Part shown: positions 7,593 to 16,663 of the stretch, piece by piece
Position numbering within the stretch: position 1 is the stretch's first letter
Layout: each line of letters begins with the position of its first letter
DNA from: Pseudomonadota bacterium
GTDB lineage: Bacteria; Desulfobacterota; Desulfovibrionia; Desulfovibrionales; Desulfovibrionaceae
Assembly (NCBI GenBank): GCA_018817515.1
Contig: JAHIUD010000092.1
Coordinates: forward strand, 1 to 54,106
Direction of reading: 5' to 3'
DNA: 54,106 nt
Program-made: the position numbers and the translations under genes
The notes under the pieces: generated by a model
Seen by the model: the letters and a program-made list of their open reading frames with translations, nothing else
Database searches by the model: none
What the model was told of the DNA's origin: nothing

Positions 7593-8564
7593 ATGCCACA
7601 GGGAAAAATGACCAGCCGCACCTCGCACGGGTATTCTGCGGTTATTCTCAACTATGGGCAGTGGCAGGCGACCCTGGCCTGTCTTGAGAGCTTGTACTCG
7701 AGTTCTTTGCCGCCGGAACGCGTTGTCGTATGCGACAACCCCTCCGGCGATGACAGTCTGCGACACTTGGCCTTTTGGGCAGAGGCGCAGCTTCAAGCGG
7801 GCAGGATATCCTCCTGGCGGCTCGTGTCCAACCCGGCAAACACGCCCGCTTCTCCAAATGACAGCCAAGCCGAGCTAATCCTGATAGATAACGGGGCGAA
7901 CCTTGGCTATGCTGGAGGCAACAATAGGGGGCTTCGCTACCTGTTGGACCTTGGCGCAGAATACATTTGGCTATTGAACAATGACACAATAGTGCTGCCA
8001 GACGCTCCCGCCGCACTTCTCGACTATATGGGAGAAAATCAGCGTTGCGGCCTTTGCGGGGCCTTGACCCGGTACATGGAAACCCCCGACATCGTTCAGT
8101 GCTACGGCGGCGGGTGGTATCACGAAATATGGGGTAGAGGCGGTCTCTATGGCGACGGCGACATGTTGCCACTTGGGCAAGTCCCTTTGGATTTTGCGCC
8201 TCCCCTGGACTACGTCAACGGCGCCAGCGTGTTTCTGCGCCGGGCTTTCCTGGTTGATGTCGGGCTCATGGAAGAACGATACTTCCTGTACTGCGAGGAA
8301 ATCGACTGGGCTAGGCGGGCAAGGGGTTGCTGGGCGTTGGGCTTTGCACCCAGAGCCACAGTTTTGCACATGGAAGGATTGAGTACGGGCATGTCCAACA
8401 GACGGCGGTTAGGGCGATCCTTCAAGATTATGCTGCGTCTTGTGCGCAGCCGACTGCTTTTTACACTGCTGCATTGCCCCTGGTTTCTGCCCACCGTGGC
8501 CCTGGGACAGGCTGTCGCCGCCATTGGTAAAATCTGCAAAGTCGCCCTGCCTGTAAGAAAATGA
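7593..8564 (+). CDS. Glycosyltransferase family 2 (rhamnosyltransferase-like)
   Basis: The 323-residue protein is a cytoplasmic GT-A-fold enzyme. It has the N-terminal nucleotide-binding strand (SAVILNYGQW), a GYAGGNN segment, the metal-binding WLLNNDT (DXD-like) and the acceptor region with NGASVFLRR and YCEEIDWARR. This arrangement matches the WbbL/RfbF branch that adds rhamnose or related sugars to growing O-antigen. A weak AGGGG precedes the start. It begins a new run of + strand genes after the IS3 element. Donor and acceptor are not predictable. Confidence 0.85.
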   Translation: MPQGKMTSRTSHGYSAVILNYGQWQATLACLESLYSSSLPPERVVVCDNPSGDDSLRHLAFWAEAQLQAGRISSWRLVSNPANTPASPNDSQAELILIDNGANLGYAGGNNRGLRYLLDLGAEYIWLLNNDTIVLPDAPAALLDYMGENQRCGLCGALTRYMETPDIVQCYGGGWYHEIWGRGGLYGDGDMLPLGQVPLDFAPPLDYVNGASVFLRRAFLVDVGLMEERYFLYCEEIDWARRARGCWALGFAPRATVLHMEGLSTGMSNRRRLGRSFKIMLRLVRSRLLFTLLHCPWFLPTVALGQAVAAIGKICKVALPVRK

Positions 8565-8779
8565 CATGCGCGCGCAGTCACCAGTCAAGACCCAGCGACA
8601 GCTCTTGAACACGCCGACTATGCCATCAGCTCTGTGCTCACATGGTCATTTGACCGTTTCGACGCCGTACACTGCGACGGAGCTCTTGCAGATTGCCAGG
8701 CATAAGGTACTTCGCTTAAGGACATCCGTGGCGAATCTAGACAACATGTTGCCGTCACATCGAGGGAGGCAGGAGACGC

Positions 8780-10054
8780 ATGAGACTTCTTGATCACAAC
8801 ACTGCATGTGCAAAGGCGCTCCTAGCAGCGGCTTGCCTCCACGCCACTTTTTTCATCCCCTACGCCGTTTTTGTGCCGGGCGAGAGGACTAACCTCTTCA
8901 CTACCCTTGCGGTGACGTTGCCAGCCCTTTGGCTGGCCATAGGATACCTTAGGCGGCCGCTACCTTGGCGTACACTGGCGCCCTGGCTATTGTTGGGCGC
9001 AGGCCTCGCGGCGTCGGCCTTCGCGAGCTCGGACCAACTGCCATCGACATTTCGGGCCTTGGCGTTCTTCTGCCCAGCCGTGGCCGGACTCGTCTGCGCT
9101 CACGGACTATTCCAGAGGCCAGAATCAAGGGTCTTCTTGTTCCATGTGCTAACCGCCTGTTTCACTGGGCTCACGTTCTCTCACTTGATATTCGGCGCGC
9201 TGCCCTCGTTCATGGGATTGCACCACCATGCGCTGGCGGGCACGCTGGTGCTGCTTTCCGCCGGCCCCATCCATATGGGCGGGCAGGAAGGCCGCTTCAG
9301 GCGCGCCGCCGCCGTGTGCCTGCTGGTGGCCGGTGGCGTGGTCTGCTTTATCGCGGGCTCCCGGTTCGTCATCCTGCTGCCCTTTGTCCTCATCCCCGTG
9401 TACGTGGCCTTTCAGTCCCTCTCCGTGCGGCGTGCGGCCCTGGCCATACTGGCGAGCGTCGTGGTTGCCGGGGTGTTCTTTGTGGTCTTTCCGGGAAAGA
9501 TCCCCCGCGCGGTGAACTACGAGTCGACCTTCTACCGGGTCGAGGCCTTTCCCGCCACCTGGGCGATCGTGAAGCAGCAGGGTTTGCTGGGAGTTGGCAT
9601 CCGCACACCACGCAGATCGTTCCTTGAATCATTTGAGCCGGTGTTCGGCATGGTCTCCCGGGACGGGTTTCTGGAAGTGGTCGACCGCAACGTGACCTGG
9701 GACAACCAGTACCTCTCCCTGTTGTGTGGCATCGGAGTGCCACTTTCGCTGCTGTATTTCCTGCTGATCGGGCGGCTTTTGGGCGGATACCTGCGTCGGG
9801 CCTGGCGGCAGGAAATCGACCACGCAACGGAACGCGCCATCACCTTCGCACTGCTGGCCTCGGTCATCCATTTTGCTGTTCACGACGGACTATTCTATCC
9901 GCAGATCAGCTGGTTTTTCAACCTGCTGCTGGGGGTAGGAGCGTACTATCTGCCAGGTGCGGTCCCGCGGTCCTTGCCATCGAAGCACACTGTCGAGACG
10001 GGCGGTCCGTCAGCTCAGCACATGGACGCCCCTCAATTCCGCGCGTCCAACTGA
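8780..10054 (+). CDS. O-antigen ligase/polymerase-like membrane protein (Wzy_C family)
   Basis: The 424-residue protein has roughly ten to twelve hydrophobic segments. A large periplasmic-type loop between late segments contains NYESTFYRVEAF, GVGIRTPRRS and NVTWDNQYLSLLCGIG, the layout of WaaL/Wzy_C proteins. GGAG lies seven bases before the ATG. Such proteins transfer lipid-linked polymer to lipid A core, or polymerise repeat units, on the periplasmic face. With an ABC exporter elsewhere in the locus a ligase role is the simpler reading, but it could also act with the arabinose cassette directly downstream. The last 30 residues are polar and poorly conserved in appearance. Confidence 0.75.
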   Translation: MRLLDHNTACAKALLAAACLHATFFIPYAVFVPGERTNLFTTLAVTLPALWLAIGYLRRPLPWRTLAPWLLLGAGLAASAFASSDQLPSTFRALAFFCPAVAGLVCAHGLFQRPESRVFLFHVLTACFTGLTFSHLIFGALPSFMGLHHHALAGTLVLLSAGPIHMGGQEGRFRRAAAVCLLVAGGVVCFIAGSRFVILLPFVLIPVYVAFQSLSVRRAALAILASVVVAGVFFVVFPGKIPRAVNYESTFYRVEAFPATWAIVKQQGLLGVGIRTPRRSFLESFEPVFGMVSRDGFLEVVDRNVTWDNQYLSLLCGIGVPLSLLYFLLIGRLLGGYLRRAWRQEIDHATERAITFALLASVIHFAVHDGLFYPQISWFFNLLLGVGAYYLPGAVPRSLPSKHTVETGGPSAQHMDAPQFRASN

Positions 10055-10064
10055 GGGCAGGGAC

Positions 10065-11543
10065 ATGTGCGCCACACGCATATCCGCAATGGGCGGTAGG
10101 GAGCCGCAAGGGGCGCAGTCTCTGCCGCTTGTCGTCGATCTGGACGGCACCCTCGTTTTGTCGGACATGCTGCACGAGTCCGTGTTGGCGTTGGCCCGGC
10201 GCAATCCGCTGGGCGTGCCGGGCATCCCGTTCCTGCTTTTGCGCGGCAGGGCCGGGCTCAAGCGCGCCCTGGCCAAAGACTTCGACCCGCGTCCGAAGCT
10301 TCTGCCCTACAACGAGCCTTTCCTCGCCTGGCTGCGCGAACAGCGCGCGGCGGGGCGCAGGCTCGTCCTGTGCACGGCCTCGGACGAGCGCCTCGCCACG
10401 GCCATCGCAAGCCACCTGGGGCTTTTCAACGAGGTGTTGGCCAGTGACGGCGAGACGAACCTCGGCGGCGCGGCCAAGGCGCGGGACCTATGCGGACGCT
10501 ATGGCGAGCGCGGGTTCGACTATGCCGGAAACGCGCGCGCGGACCTGCCGGTGTGGGCCTGCGCCCGGGTGGCCGTGGTGGTCAACGCGCCGCAGTCCCT
10601 GGCCAAGGCGACTAGCGGGTTGTGCCCGGTCGAGCGGCATTTCCCGGCGCAAAAACCGGGCCTTGGCGTGTACTTGCGCATGCTGCGCGTGTACCAGTGG
10701 CTCAAGAACCTGTTGCTCGTCGTGCCCCTGGCCGCGGCCCACCGCCTGAGCCAGGCGGACAGCTGGCCGCCGTTGATCCTGGGCATTCTGTCCTTTTGCC
10801 TGTGCGCCTCGGCCGTGTATCTGGCCAATGACCTGCTGGACCTGGAGAGCGACCGGCGGCACCCGCGCAAGCGCCTGCGGGCTATCACCTCCGGCCGCGT
10901 GACTATTTTGCGGGCGGTGGGCATCGCGCCGGTGCTGCTGGCGGGCGGGGTGGGGCTGGGGCTGTTCGTCGGGCCGGGCTTCCTGCTCTGGCTGTCGTGC
11001 TATTTTCTGCTCACCTGCGCCTACAGTCTCTTCCTCAAGCGCATGGTGCTGGTGGACTGCCTGACCCTGGCCCTGCTCTACACCTTGCGCATCGTGGCGG
11101 GCGGCGCGGCCACCGGGGTCGTGCTGACCTTCTGGCTTTTGGCGTTCTCCATGTTCCTGTTCTTGTCCCTGGCCTTTGTGAAGCGCTACGCCGAGCTTGA
11201 CGCGCAGCCGCCGGAGGCGGACGCTGCCGTGCATGGGCGCGGCTACTACAAGGACGACGCCCGGCTGGTGCAGACCCTGGGCATCGCCTCGGGCTACGCC
11301 TCGGTGCTGGTGCTGGCGCTGTATCTGAACACCGCCGCCGTGACCCGGCTGTACCGCACGCCGGAAGTCGTCTGGGCGGTGGTGCCCGTGCTGCTGTTCT
11401 GGATCAGCTGGATGTGGTTCAAGGCGAACCGGGGCGAGATGCACGACGATCCCCTGGTGTTCGCCGTCAAGGACAAGCCCAGCCTGCTTGCCGGGCTGTT
11501 GTTCGCGGCCGCCCTGGCCGCGGGGGCGTTGGTGCGGTTATGA
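10065..11543 (+). CDS. HAD phosphatase-UbiA fusion: decaprenyl-phosphate phosphoribosyltransferase-like
   Basis: Start 10065 has GGGCAGGGA just upstream, eleven bases after the ligase-like gene. Of 492 residues, about 1-190 form a HAD phosphatase domain (VVDLDGTL, LCTASDE). About 200-492 are a UbiA prenyltransferase with eight or nine membrane helices and the motif NDLLDLESDRRHPRKR, as in mycobacterial Rv3806c (DPPR synthase). That enzyme puts 5-phosphoribose onto polyprenyl phosphate. The fused HAD domain would logically remove the 5-phosphate to give polyprenyl-phosphoryl ribose. The dprE1 and dprE2 genes follow with overlapping or nearly overlapping ends, which strongly supports this role. 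Confidence 0.88.
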   Translation: MCATRISAMGGREPQGAQSLPLVVDLDGTLVLSDMLHESVLALARRNPLGVPGIPFLLLRGRAGLKRALAKDFDPRPKLLPYNEPFLAWLREQRAAGRRLVLCTASDERLATAIASHLGLFNEVLASDGETNLGGAAKARDLCGRYGERGFDYAGNARADLPVWACARVAVVVNAPQSLAKATSGLCPVERHFPAQKPGLGVYLRMLRVYQWLKNLLLVVPLAAAHRLSQADSWPPLILGILSFCLCASAVYLANDLLDLESDRRHPRKRLRAITSGRVTILRAVGIAPVLLAGGVGLGLFVGPGFLLWLSCYFLLTCAYSLFLKRMVLVDCLTLALLYTLRIVAGGAATGVVLTFWLLAFSMFLFLSLAFVKRYAELDAQPPEADAAVHGRGYYKDDARLVQTLGIASGYASVLVLALYLNTAAVTRLYRTPEVVWAVVPVLLFWISWMWFKANRGEMHDDPLVFAVKDKPSLLAGLLFAAALAAGALVRL

Positions 11544-12859
11544 TGAAGGTCACGTCCTGGGGCAGGCTCGGCAGCCTGGAGCATGAGGTGTGTTTTCTCT
11601 CCGACAGGACCGGCGTGCCGGCCCAGGTGCGCGCTCCGCCCGGCGGGCAGGCGCCGGGCGTGTGCTACGGCATGGGCCGCAGCTATGGCGACGTTTGCCT
11701 GAACCCCGGCGGCCTGCTCTGGAACACCGCGGGGCTCAATCGCTTCATCGGCTTCGACGCCGACACCGGCGTGCTCACCTGCGAGGCCGGGGTGCTCCTG
11801 CGCGACATCCAGCGGCTGTTCATCCCGCGCGGGTTCATGGTGCCCGTGAACCCAGGCACGCAGATCATCACCGTGGGCGGGGCCATTGCCAACGACGTGC
11901 ACGGCAAGAACCACCACCGGCACGGCTCGTTCGGCGACCACGTGCTGCGCATCCGCCTGGCCAGAACCGACGGCAGCGTGGCCGACTGCGGCCCGGACCT
12001 GCTGCCGGAGCTCTTCGCGGCCACGGTGGGCGGCATCGGCCTCACCGGGGTCATCATCGAGGCGGACATCCGCCTGCGCCGCGTGGCCGGGCCCTGGCTC
12101 GACACTGAGCTCATCGCCTTCGAGAACCTGGGCGAGTTTTTCCGCCTGTCCGACGCCTCCGAGGCGGGCTTCGAGCACACGGTGTCCTGGATCGACTGCG
12201 TGTCCTGGGGCGGCGGGCGCGGCATCTTCATGCGCGGCAACCCGGCCGTAGCCGGGGCGGGTGCGGGCCGCGCGCTGCCGCGCGCGGGGTGGTTCGCGGT
12301 GCCCTTTGTGCCGCCGGTCTCGCTCATCAACGGCCTGTCGCTGCGGCTGTTCAACATGTTATATTACGGCATGAAGAAGCGCACGACGGGCCCAAGCCTG
12401 TCCCACTACGAGCCGTTCTTCTGCCCGCTGGACAACGTGCTGGAATGGAACAGGATCTACGGCCCGCGCGGGTTCTTCCAGTACCAGAGCGTCATCGCGC
12501 GGGAGCACGGGCTTGAGGCCACCCAGGCCATGCTGGGCGAGATCGCCCGCTCGGGCAACGGATCGTTTCTGGCGGTGCTCAAGACCTTTGGCGACCGGCA
12601 GGGGCCGGGCATGATGAGCTTCCCCAGGCCCGGCGTGACCCTGGCGCTGGACTTTCCGAACAAGGGCGCGTCCACGCAGCGGCTCTTTGAGCGGCTGGAT
12701 GCCATTGTGCGCGAGGCCAACGGGCGGCTCTACCTAGCCAAGGACGCACGCATGTCGCGCGACCTGCTGGAGTCGGGCTATCCCCGGCTGGCGGAATTTC
12801 TCAAGCACCGCGATCCGGGCATCAGCTCGGCCATGTCGCGGCGGCTCATGGGGGGGTAA
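11540..12859 (+). CDS. dprE1: Decaprenylphosphoryl-ribose 2'-oxidase homologue (DprE1)
   Basis: The 439-residue FAD-dependent oxidase overlaps the preceding gene by ATGA. The N-terminal FAD-binding domain (VAO type) shows GMGRSYGDVCLN, VNPGTQIITVGGAIANDVHGKN and HRHGSFGDHV, which closely resemble mycobacterial DprE1. The C-terminal half holds the substrate domain (RGFFQYQSVIAREH, YLAKDARMS). It oxidises the 2'-hydroxyl of polyprenyl-phosphoryl ribose to a keto intermediate for DprE2. Acting with its neighbours it would provide polyprenyl-phosphoryl arabinose, the lipid donor of D-arabinofuranose. Confidence 0.9.
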   Translation: MMKVTSWGRLGSLEHEVCFLSDRTGVPAQVRAPPGGQAPGVCYGMGRSYGDVCLNPGGLLWNTAGLNRFIGFDADTGVLTCEAGVLLRDIQRLFIPRGFMVPVNPGTQIITVGGAIANDVHGKNHHRHGSFGDHVLRIRLARTDGSVADCGPDLLPELFAATVGGIGLTGVIIEADIRLRRVAGPWLDTELIAFENLGEFFRLSDASEAGFEHTVSWIDCVSWGGGRGIFMRGNPAVAGAGAGRALPRAGWFAVPFVPPVSLINGLSLRLFNMLYYGMKKRTTGPSLSHYEPFFCPLDNVLEWNRIYGPRGFFQYQSVIAREHGLEATQAMLGEIARSGNGSFLAVLKTFGDRQGPGMMSFPRPGVTLALDFPNKGASTQRLFERLDAIVREANGRLYLAKDARMSRDLLESGYPRLAEFLKHRDPGISSAMSRRLMGG

Positions 12860-12861
12860 GG

Positions 12862-13611
12862 GTGCGCAAACGGATCATCATCATCGGCGCCACCTCGGCC
12901 ATGGCCGAACGCTGCGCCCGCCTGTGGCTGGCCGAAGGCCCGGCGGATTTCGTGCTCGTCGGTCGTGATTTGGCCAAGACCGAGCGTGTGGCCATGGACC
13001 TGCGCGTGCGCGACCCCAAGGCCGGCATCCGCGCCCTTGCAGCGGACTTCCGCGACCCGGCGGGCATTCGCGCCCTGGCCGACTGCCTGTGGAGCCAGGG
13101 AGCTCCGGACCTCGTGCTTATCGCCCACGGGCTTCTGCCGGACCAGCAGGCCTGCCAGATTGATCTGTCCAGTTGCGAGGAGGCGCTGCTAGTGAACGGC
13201 GTTTCGCCTGCGCTCTTCGCCGAGGCCTTCGCCGGGCACATGGAGCGCACGGGCGGCGGCACGCTTGTCCTCATCGGCTCCATCGCGGGCGACCGCGGCC
13301 GCAAGACAAACTACGTATATGGCGCGGGCAAGGGGCTGCTTACGCGCTATGCCCAGGGGCTGCAGCACCGGCTGGCCGCAACGGGCGTTGCTGTGGTGCT
13401 CATCCTGCCGGGACCCACTGACACGCCCATGACCGCGCATCTGAAAGGACAGGGCGGCCTCGGCATGGCCGATGTGGACGCCGTGGCGCGGGCCATTGTG
13501 GCGGGCGTGGCGAAGAAGCTTCCGGTATGCTATGTGCCGGGCAAGTGGGCGGTCATCATGATGGTCATCCGGCATCTGCCCCGGTTCATCTTCAACAAGC
13601 TGAACATCTGA
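12862..13611 (+). CDS. dprE2: Decaprenylphosphoryl-2-keto-erythropentose reductase homologue (DprE2)
   Basis: The frame starts with GTG two bases after the dprE1 stop and encodes a 249-residue short-chain dehydrogenase. It has an N-terminal nucleotide-binding motif (IIIIGATSAMAE) and a catalytic YGAGK (Y-X3-K) preceded by IGSIAGDRG. The C-terminus ends in a hydrophobic and basic stretch (VIMMVIRHLPRFIF) that could hold it at the membrane, as in mycobacterial DprE2. With DprE1 it completes epimerisation of ribose to arabinose on the lipid carrier. Confidence 0.88.
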   Translation: MRKRIIIIGATSAMAERCARLWLAEGPADFVLVGRDLAKTERVAMDLRVRDPKAGIRALAADFRDPAGIRALADCLWSQGAPDLVLIAHGLLPDQQACQIDLSSCEEALLVNGVSPALFAEAFAGHMERTGGGTLVLIGSIAGDRGRKTNYVYGAGKGLLTRYAQGLQHRLAATGVAVVLILPGPTDTPMTAHLKGQGGLGMADVDAVARAIVAGVAKKLPVCYVPGKWAVIMMVIRHLPRFIFNKLNI

Positions 13612-13669
13612 GCATGGCCTGTTCCGCCGCGTTCACCCCCGTGCCCAGGCCGATCAGGACGCCCAGCTG

Positions 13670-14074
13670 ATGCGGTTCGCCCTGGCCTATGCGCTGTTCG
13701 CCGCGCTGGCGACCCTGGTGAACATCGGCACGCAGGACGTGGCCATCCGCTGCTATTCCGGCGCGTACGGCGTCACGCTTTCGGTCATGGCGGGCACGGT
13801 GGCGGGCCTTGTGGTCAAATACCTGCTGGACAAGCGCTACATCTTTCGTTTTAAGACCCGCGACGCGGTGCACAACGGCCAGGTGTTCGCGCTTTATACC
13901 CTCATGGGCCTGGCCACTACGGCGGTGTTTTGGGCGTTCGAGTTCGGCTTCGACTATCTCTTCCACGACAAGTGGTTGCGCTACCTGGGAGGGGGCATCG
14001 GCCTGGCTGTGGGCTATGTGACCAAGTACCAGTTGGACAAACGCTTCGTGTTCCGCTCCTGGGAAGCGCTGTAA
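13670..14074 (+). CDS. GtrA-family membrane protein
   Basis: The 134-residue protein has four transmembrane helices and the family's repeated basic motifs (YLLDKRYIFRFK, YQLDKRFVFRSW). GtrA proteins are proposed to flip polyprenyl-linked sugars. The mycobacterial homologue Rv3789 lies beside dprE1 and has been linked to arabinan assembly. Here it follows dprE2 by 58 bases, so a role in moving or organising polyprenyl-phosphoryl arabinose is the natural inference. No arabinosyltransferase of the GT-C type is visible in the window. Confidence 0.85.
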   Translation: MRFALAYALFAALATLVNIGTQDVAIRCYSGAYGVTLSVMAGTVAGLVVKYLLDKRYIFRFKTRDAVHNGQVFALYTLMGLATTAVFWAFEFGFDYLFHDKWLRYLGGGIGLAVGYVTKYQLDKRFVFRSWEAL

Positions 14075-14289
14075 AACGGACGCCCCGGCGTCTGGGCTAT
14101 CCCTTCCGCGTCGGGCGTGCTAAAATGTTCGGAGCAAAAAGGACGGTTGGTCGTGCCCTGTTTGTCGGGCGCCGCGTCGATGTCGATTGACCGTAGCGCC
14201 CTCTGACCGATGGGGCGAGATTTTTGAAAGCGCGCGCGGGCTGCAGGCCGCAACGCGGATGGCTACAGCACTTTCCGGATGAGGTGACG

Positions 14290-15879
14290 ATGCGTGTTTT
14301 GCTGGTTGCTCCGAAATTTCCCATCTCTTTCTACAGCCTTGGCGAGTTCTTCCCCGGCCTGGGGCGCAAGACCACCAACCCGCCGCTGGGTCTGCTCACC
14401 GTGGCCGCGCTTTTGCCTGCGGACTGGGAACTGCGCCTGGTGGACGAGAATGTGCGGCCGCTGGCCCAGGACGATTACGACTTCGCCGACACGGTGTGGA
14501 TAGGGGCCATGCTGCCCCAGCGCGAGTCCGCGCTGGAGCTTGTGCGCGAGGCCAAGGCCAGAGGTCGGCATGTGGTGGGCGGTGGTCCCTTCGCCAGCTC
14601 CGTCCCGCAGGAGATGATAGAGGCCGGGTGCGACGTGCTGGTGCGGGGCGAGGCCGAGAACCAGGTGCCCGAGCTGGTGGAGGCGGTTTTGGCGCGGCGC
14701 ACCGGGGTGCTGCTGGAGGCCGGGGTGCGCCCGTCCATGACCACCTCGCCGATGCCGCGCTACGACCTCATCGATTTTGCAAACTATTATTCCATGTCCC
14801 TGCAGACCACGCGGGGCTGCCCGCACAACTGCGAATTCTGCGACGTGGTGAACCTGAACGGCCGCGCGCCACGCAGCAAGACCTGCGACCAGGTCATCGC
14901 CGAGCTTTCCGCGCTGTTCGACCTGGGCTGGCGCGGGCATGTGTTCTTGTGTGATGACAACATCATCGGGGACCAGAAATACGCCCGCGAGCTGCTGGGG
15001 CGCATGGTCCACTGGTCCAAGGACCACGGCGAGCCGTTCCAGTTTACGGCCCAGGCGTCCATCGACCTGGCCCGGCACAAGGACCTCATCGACATGCTGA
15101 CCGAGGCCAACGTGGGCGAGGTGTTCATCGGCATTGAGACCCCGGACGAGGACGTGCTGCGCAAGGCCAACAAAAGCAACAATGTGCGCAATCCGCTGGC
15201 GGAGTCGCTGCGGTTCATCGTGCAGAACGGCCTGCTGGTGCAGGGTAGCTTCATCATCGGCCTGGACGGGGAGCGTCCCGGCGCGGGCCAGCGCGTCATC
15301 GACTTCGCGCAGCGCGCGGGCCTGCCGCAAGTGATGCTGAACATGCTCACCGCGCTACCCGGCACTATGCTGTGGCACCGTTACAAGAAGGATGACCGAG
15401 TGCTGCCCTTTGAGAACACGCAGGACATGCTGCTCGGCGTGCGCATGAATACGATTCCCGACAGGCCCACGCAGGAGGTCATCGCCGAATACGTCGATGC
15501 GATCGCTTATCTATACAGCCCGACTAGATATATGAAACGCGTCTTCGATCACATTATGCTCATGCGGCCCACGCGAACCGCGCTGGCGCTACAGCAGGTG
15601 CTGCCAACCGTTGGAAAAGGCCAGCTTGTCACGGGCGGCGGACTGAAGTGGCTCGATGTGCGCGTGGGGTTGGCGTTCTTTTGGAGACACGGAATCAAGG
15701 CCCGGCACCGGGGCCAATTCTGGCTCCAGATTGTGACAATATGGAGAAAGAATCCTTCCCGACTCTTGTCCTACATCATGCTCTGCATCAAGTGCGAGGC
15801 GTTCTCCGGGTTTGCGAAGATGGCCCAGGCGCGCGCACTGGAACTGGGCGTGCCACTACTGCGTGTACCCGAGGCGTAA
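14290..15879 (+). CDS. B12-binding radical SAM protein with DUF4070-like C-terminus
   Basis: Start ATG 14290 has GAGGTG four bases upstream. The 529-residue protein has a cobalamin-binding-like domain (NPPLGLLTVAALLP, VGGGPFASSVPQEM), the cluster motif GCPHNCEFCD (C-X3-C-X2-C), and radical SAM core motifs FLCDDNI, FIGIETPDE and GSFIIGLDGE. The C-terminal region resembles DUF4070, as found in the HpnP hopanoid methylase group. A methylation of a lipid or sugar is therefore possible; the substrate is unknown. It follows the polyprenyl-arabinose cassette after a 215-base gap. It is unrelated in detail to the radical SAM protein at 4534 despite the shared architecture. Confidence 0.82.
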   Translation: MRVLLVAPKFPISFYSLGEFFPGLGRKTTNPPLGLLTVAALLPADWELRLVDENVRPLAQDDYDFADTVWIGAMLPQRESALELVREAKARGRHVVGGGPFASSVPQEMIEAGCDVLVRGEAENQVPELVEAVLARRTGVLLEAGVRPSMTTSPMPRYDLIDFANYYSMSLQTTRGCPHNCEFCDVVNLNGRAPRSKTCDQVIAELSALFDLGWRGHVFLCDDNIIGDQKYARELLGRMVHWSKDHGEPFQFTAQASIDLARHKDLIDMLTEANVGEVFIGIETPDEDVLRKANKSNNVRNPLAESLRFIVQNGLLVQGSFIIGLDGERPGAGQRVIDFAQRAGLPQVMLNMLTALPGTMLWHRYKKDDRVLPFENTQDMLLGVRMNTIPDRPTQEVIAEYVDAIAYLYSPTRYMKRVFDHIMLMRPTRTALALQQVLPTVGKGQLVTGGGLKWLDVRVGLAFFWRHGIKARHRGQFWLQIVTIWRKNPSRLLSYIMLCIKCEAFSGFAKMAQARALELGVPLLRVPEA

Positions 15880-16057
15880 TCTGCTGCATGTGCTTGACCT
15901 GCGTAGTAAGTTCCCTATCCTTGTTATGGTTGGAGGAATCTTGCAGAGAACGCTTGAGAACTGCAATTGCGAAACAAAAAGAATCTTGTTCTTGCCCTTT
16001 GACCTGTCCTTGACTCATTATGGACGCAATTATGCACACAAAACAAGGAGACCTGGC

Positions 16058-16552
16058 GTGGAAGAATATCGGAAGCTGATGCAGGAATACAGAGAGATAG
16101 AAATTAAGCTCAAGGATTTTTTTACCGCGTGCGATGCTAAGGCCGTTTCGCTCGGGCTGTCCGGTGCCATGGAATTGATGCATGACAACAAAGAACTTGA
16201 CGAAGAAATGGAAAATATTCTCACTGAAGGCAGACTCTCGTTGAAAAGGATGAGCGACTACAGGGAGGAGAACAAAGAGCGAATGAACAGAGAGGAGGCT
16301 GCCCAGGCCAAGCCGATGACCTTGCGGCAGATGATCGACGACATTATCAGGACAAACCGTGCGCTGGCGAAGTTTGAACAGAAGCATGCGGAGAAACACC
16401 CGAAGGGGAAAGCCTCTGATTGCAACCTTTTCATGTTCGAATTTGGAGACCTCGACACTGACGCCTGTCAGGCCCGTTCGATTTTCGACAAGCACTCAAT
16501 AGATCGGCCTGCCGAGTGGTGGACTCTCACGCACAAAAAGCCCAAAAGTTGA
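16058..16552 (+). CDS. Uncharacterised helical protein (164 aa)
   Basis: The best start is GTG at 16058, preceded by AAGGAG at a seven-base spacing. The open frame extends further upstream, but that part reads like noncoding leader. The product is charged and helical (EYREIEIKLKDFF, ELDEEMENILTEG, YREENKERMNREE), with a more globular end containing CNLFMFEFGDLD and EWWTLTHKK. There is no signal peptide or membrane segment. I recognise no family. Base composition is clearly AT-richer than the preceding 8-16 kb block. It lies just before the IS cluster and may be an accessory insertion. Confidence 0.6.
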   Translation: MEEYRKLMQEYREIEIKLKDFFTACDAKAVSLGLSGAMELMHDNKELDEEMENILTEGRLSLKRMSDYREENKERMNREEAAQAKPMTLRQMIDDIIRTNRALAKFEQKHAEKHPKGKASDCNLFMFEFGDLDTDACQARSIFDKHSIDRPAEWWTLTHKKPKS

Positions 16553-16663
16553 CGCGGGCCGGTGTTTTCGGCAAAGAATGGCTTCGGAGGAGGCCCTGAG
16601 ACGCACGTTTTAGAGCCGGGCCTTGCCTGCCCCCGCTTTTCGCCCTGGCTGGAGTTGCCCCTG

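Noticed and set aside
10083-10092. GGCGGTAG-like sequence resembling the ops/RfaH recruitment element
   Set aside because: It falls inside the start of the HAD-UbiA coding sequence rather than in a leader, and only the short core matches.
14263-15330. Minus-strand open frame of 355 codons
   Set aside because: Shadow of the radical SAM gene on the + strand; its product is compositionally biased and has no recognisable motif.
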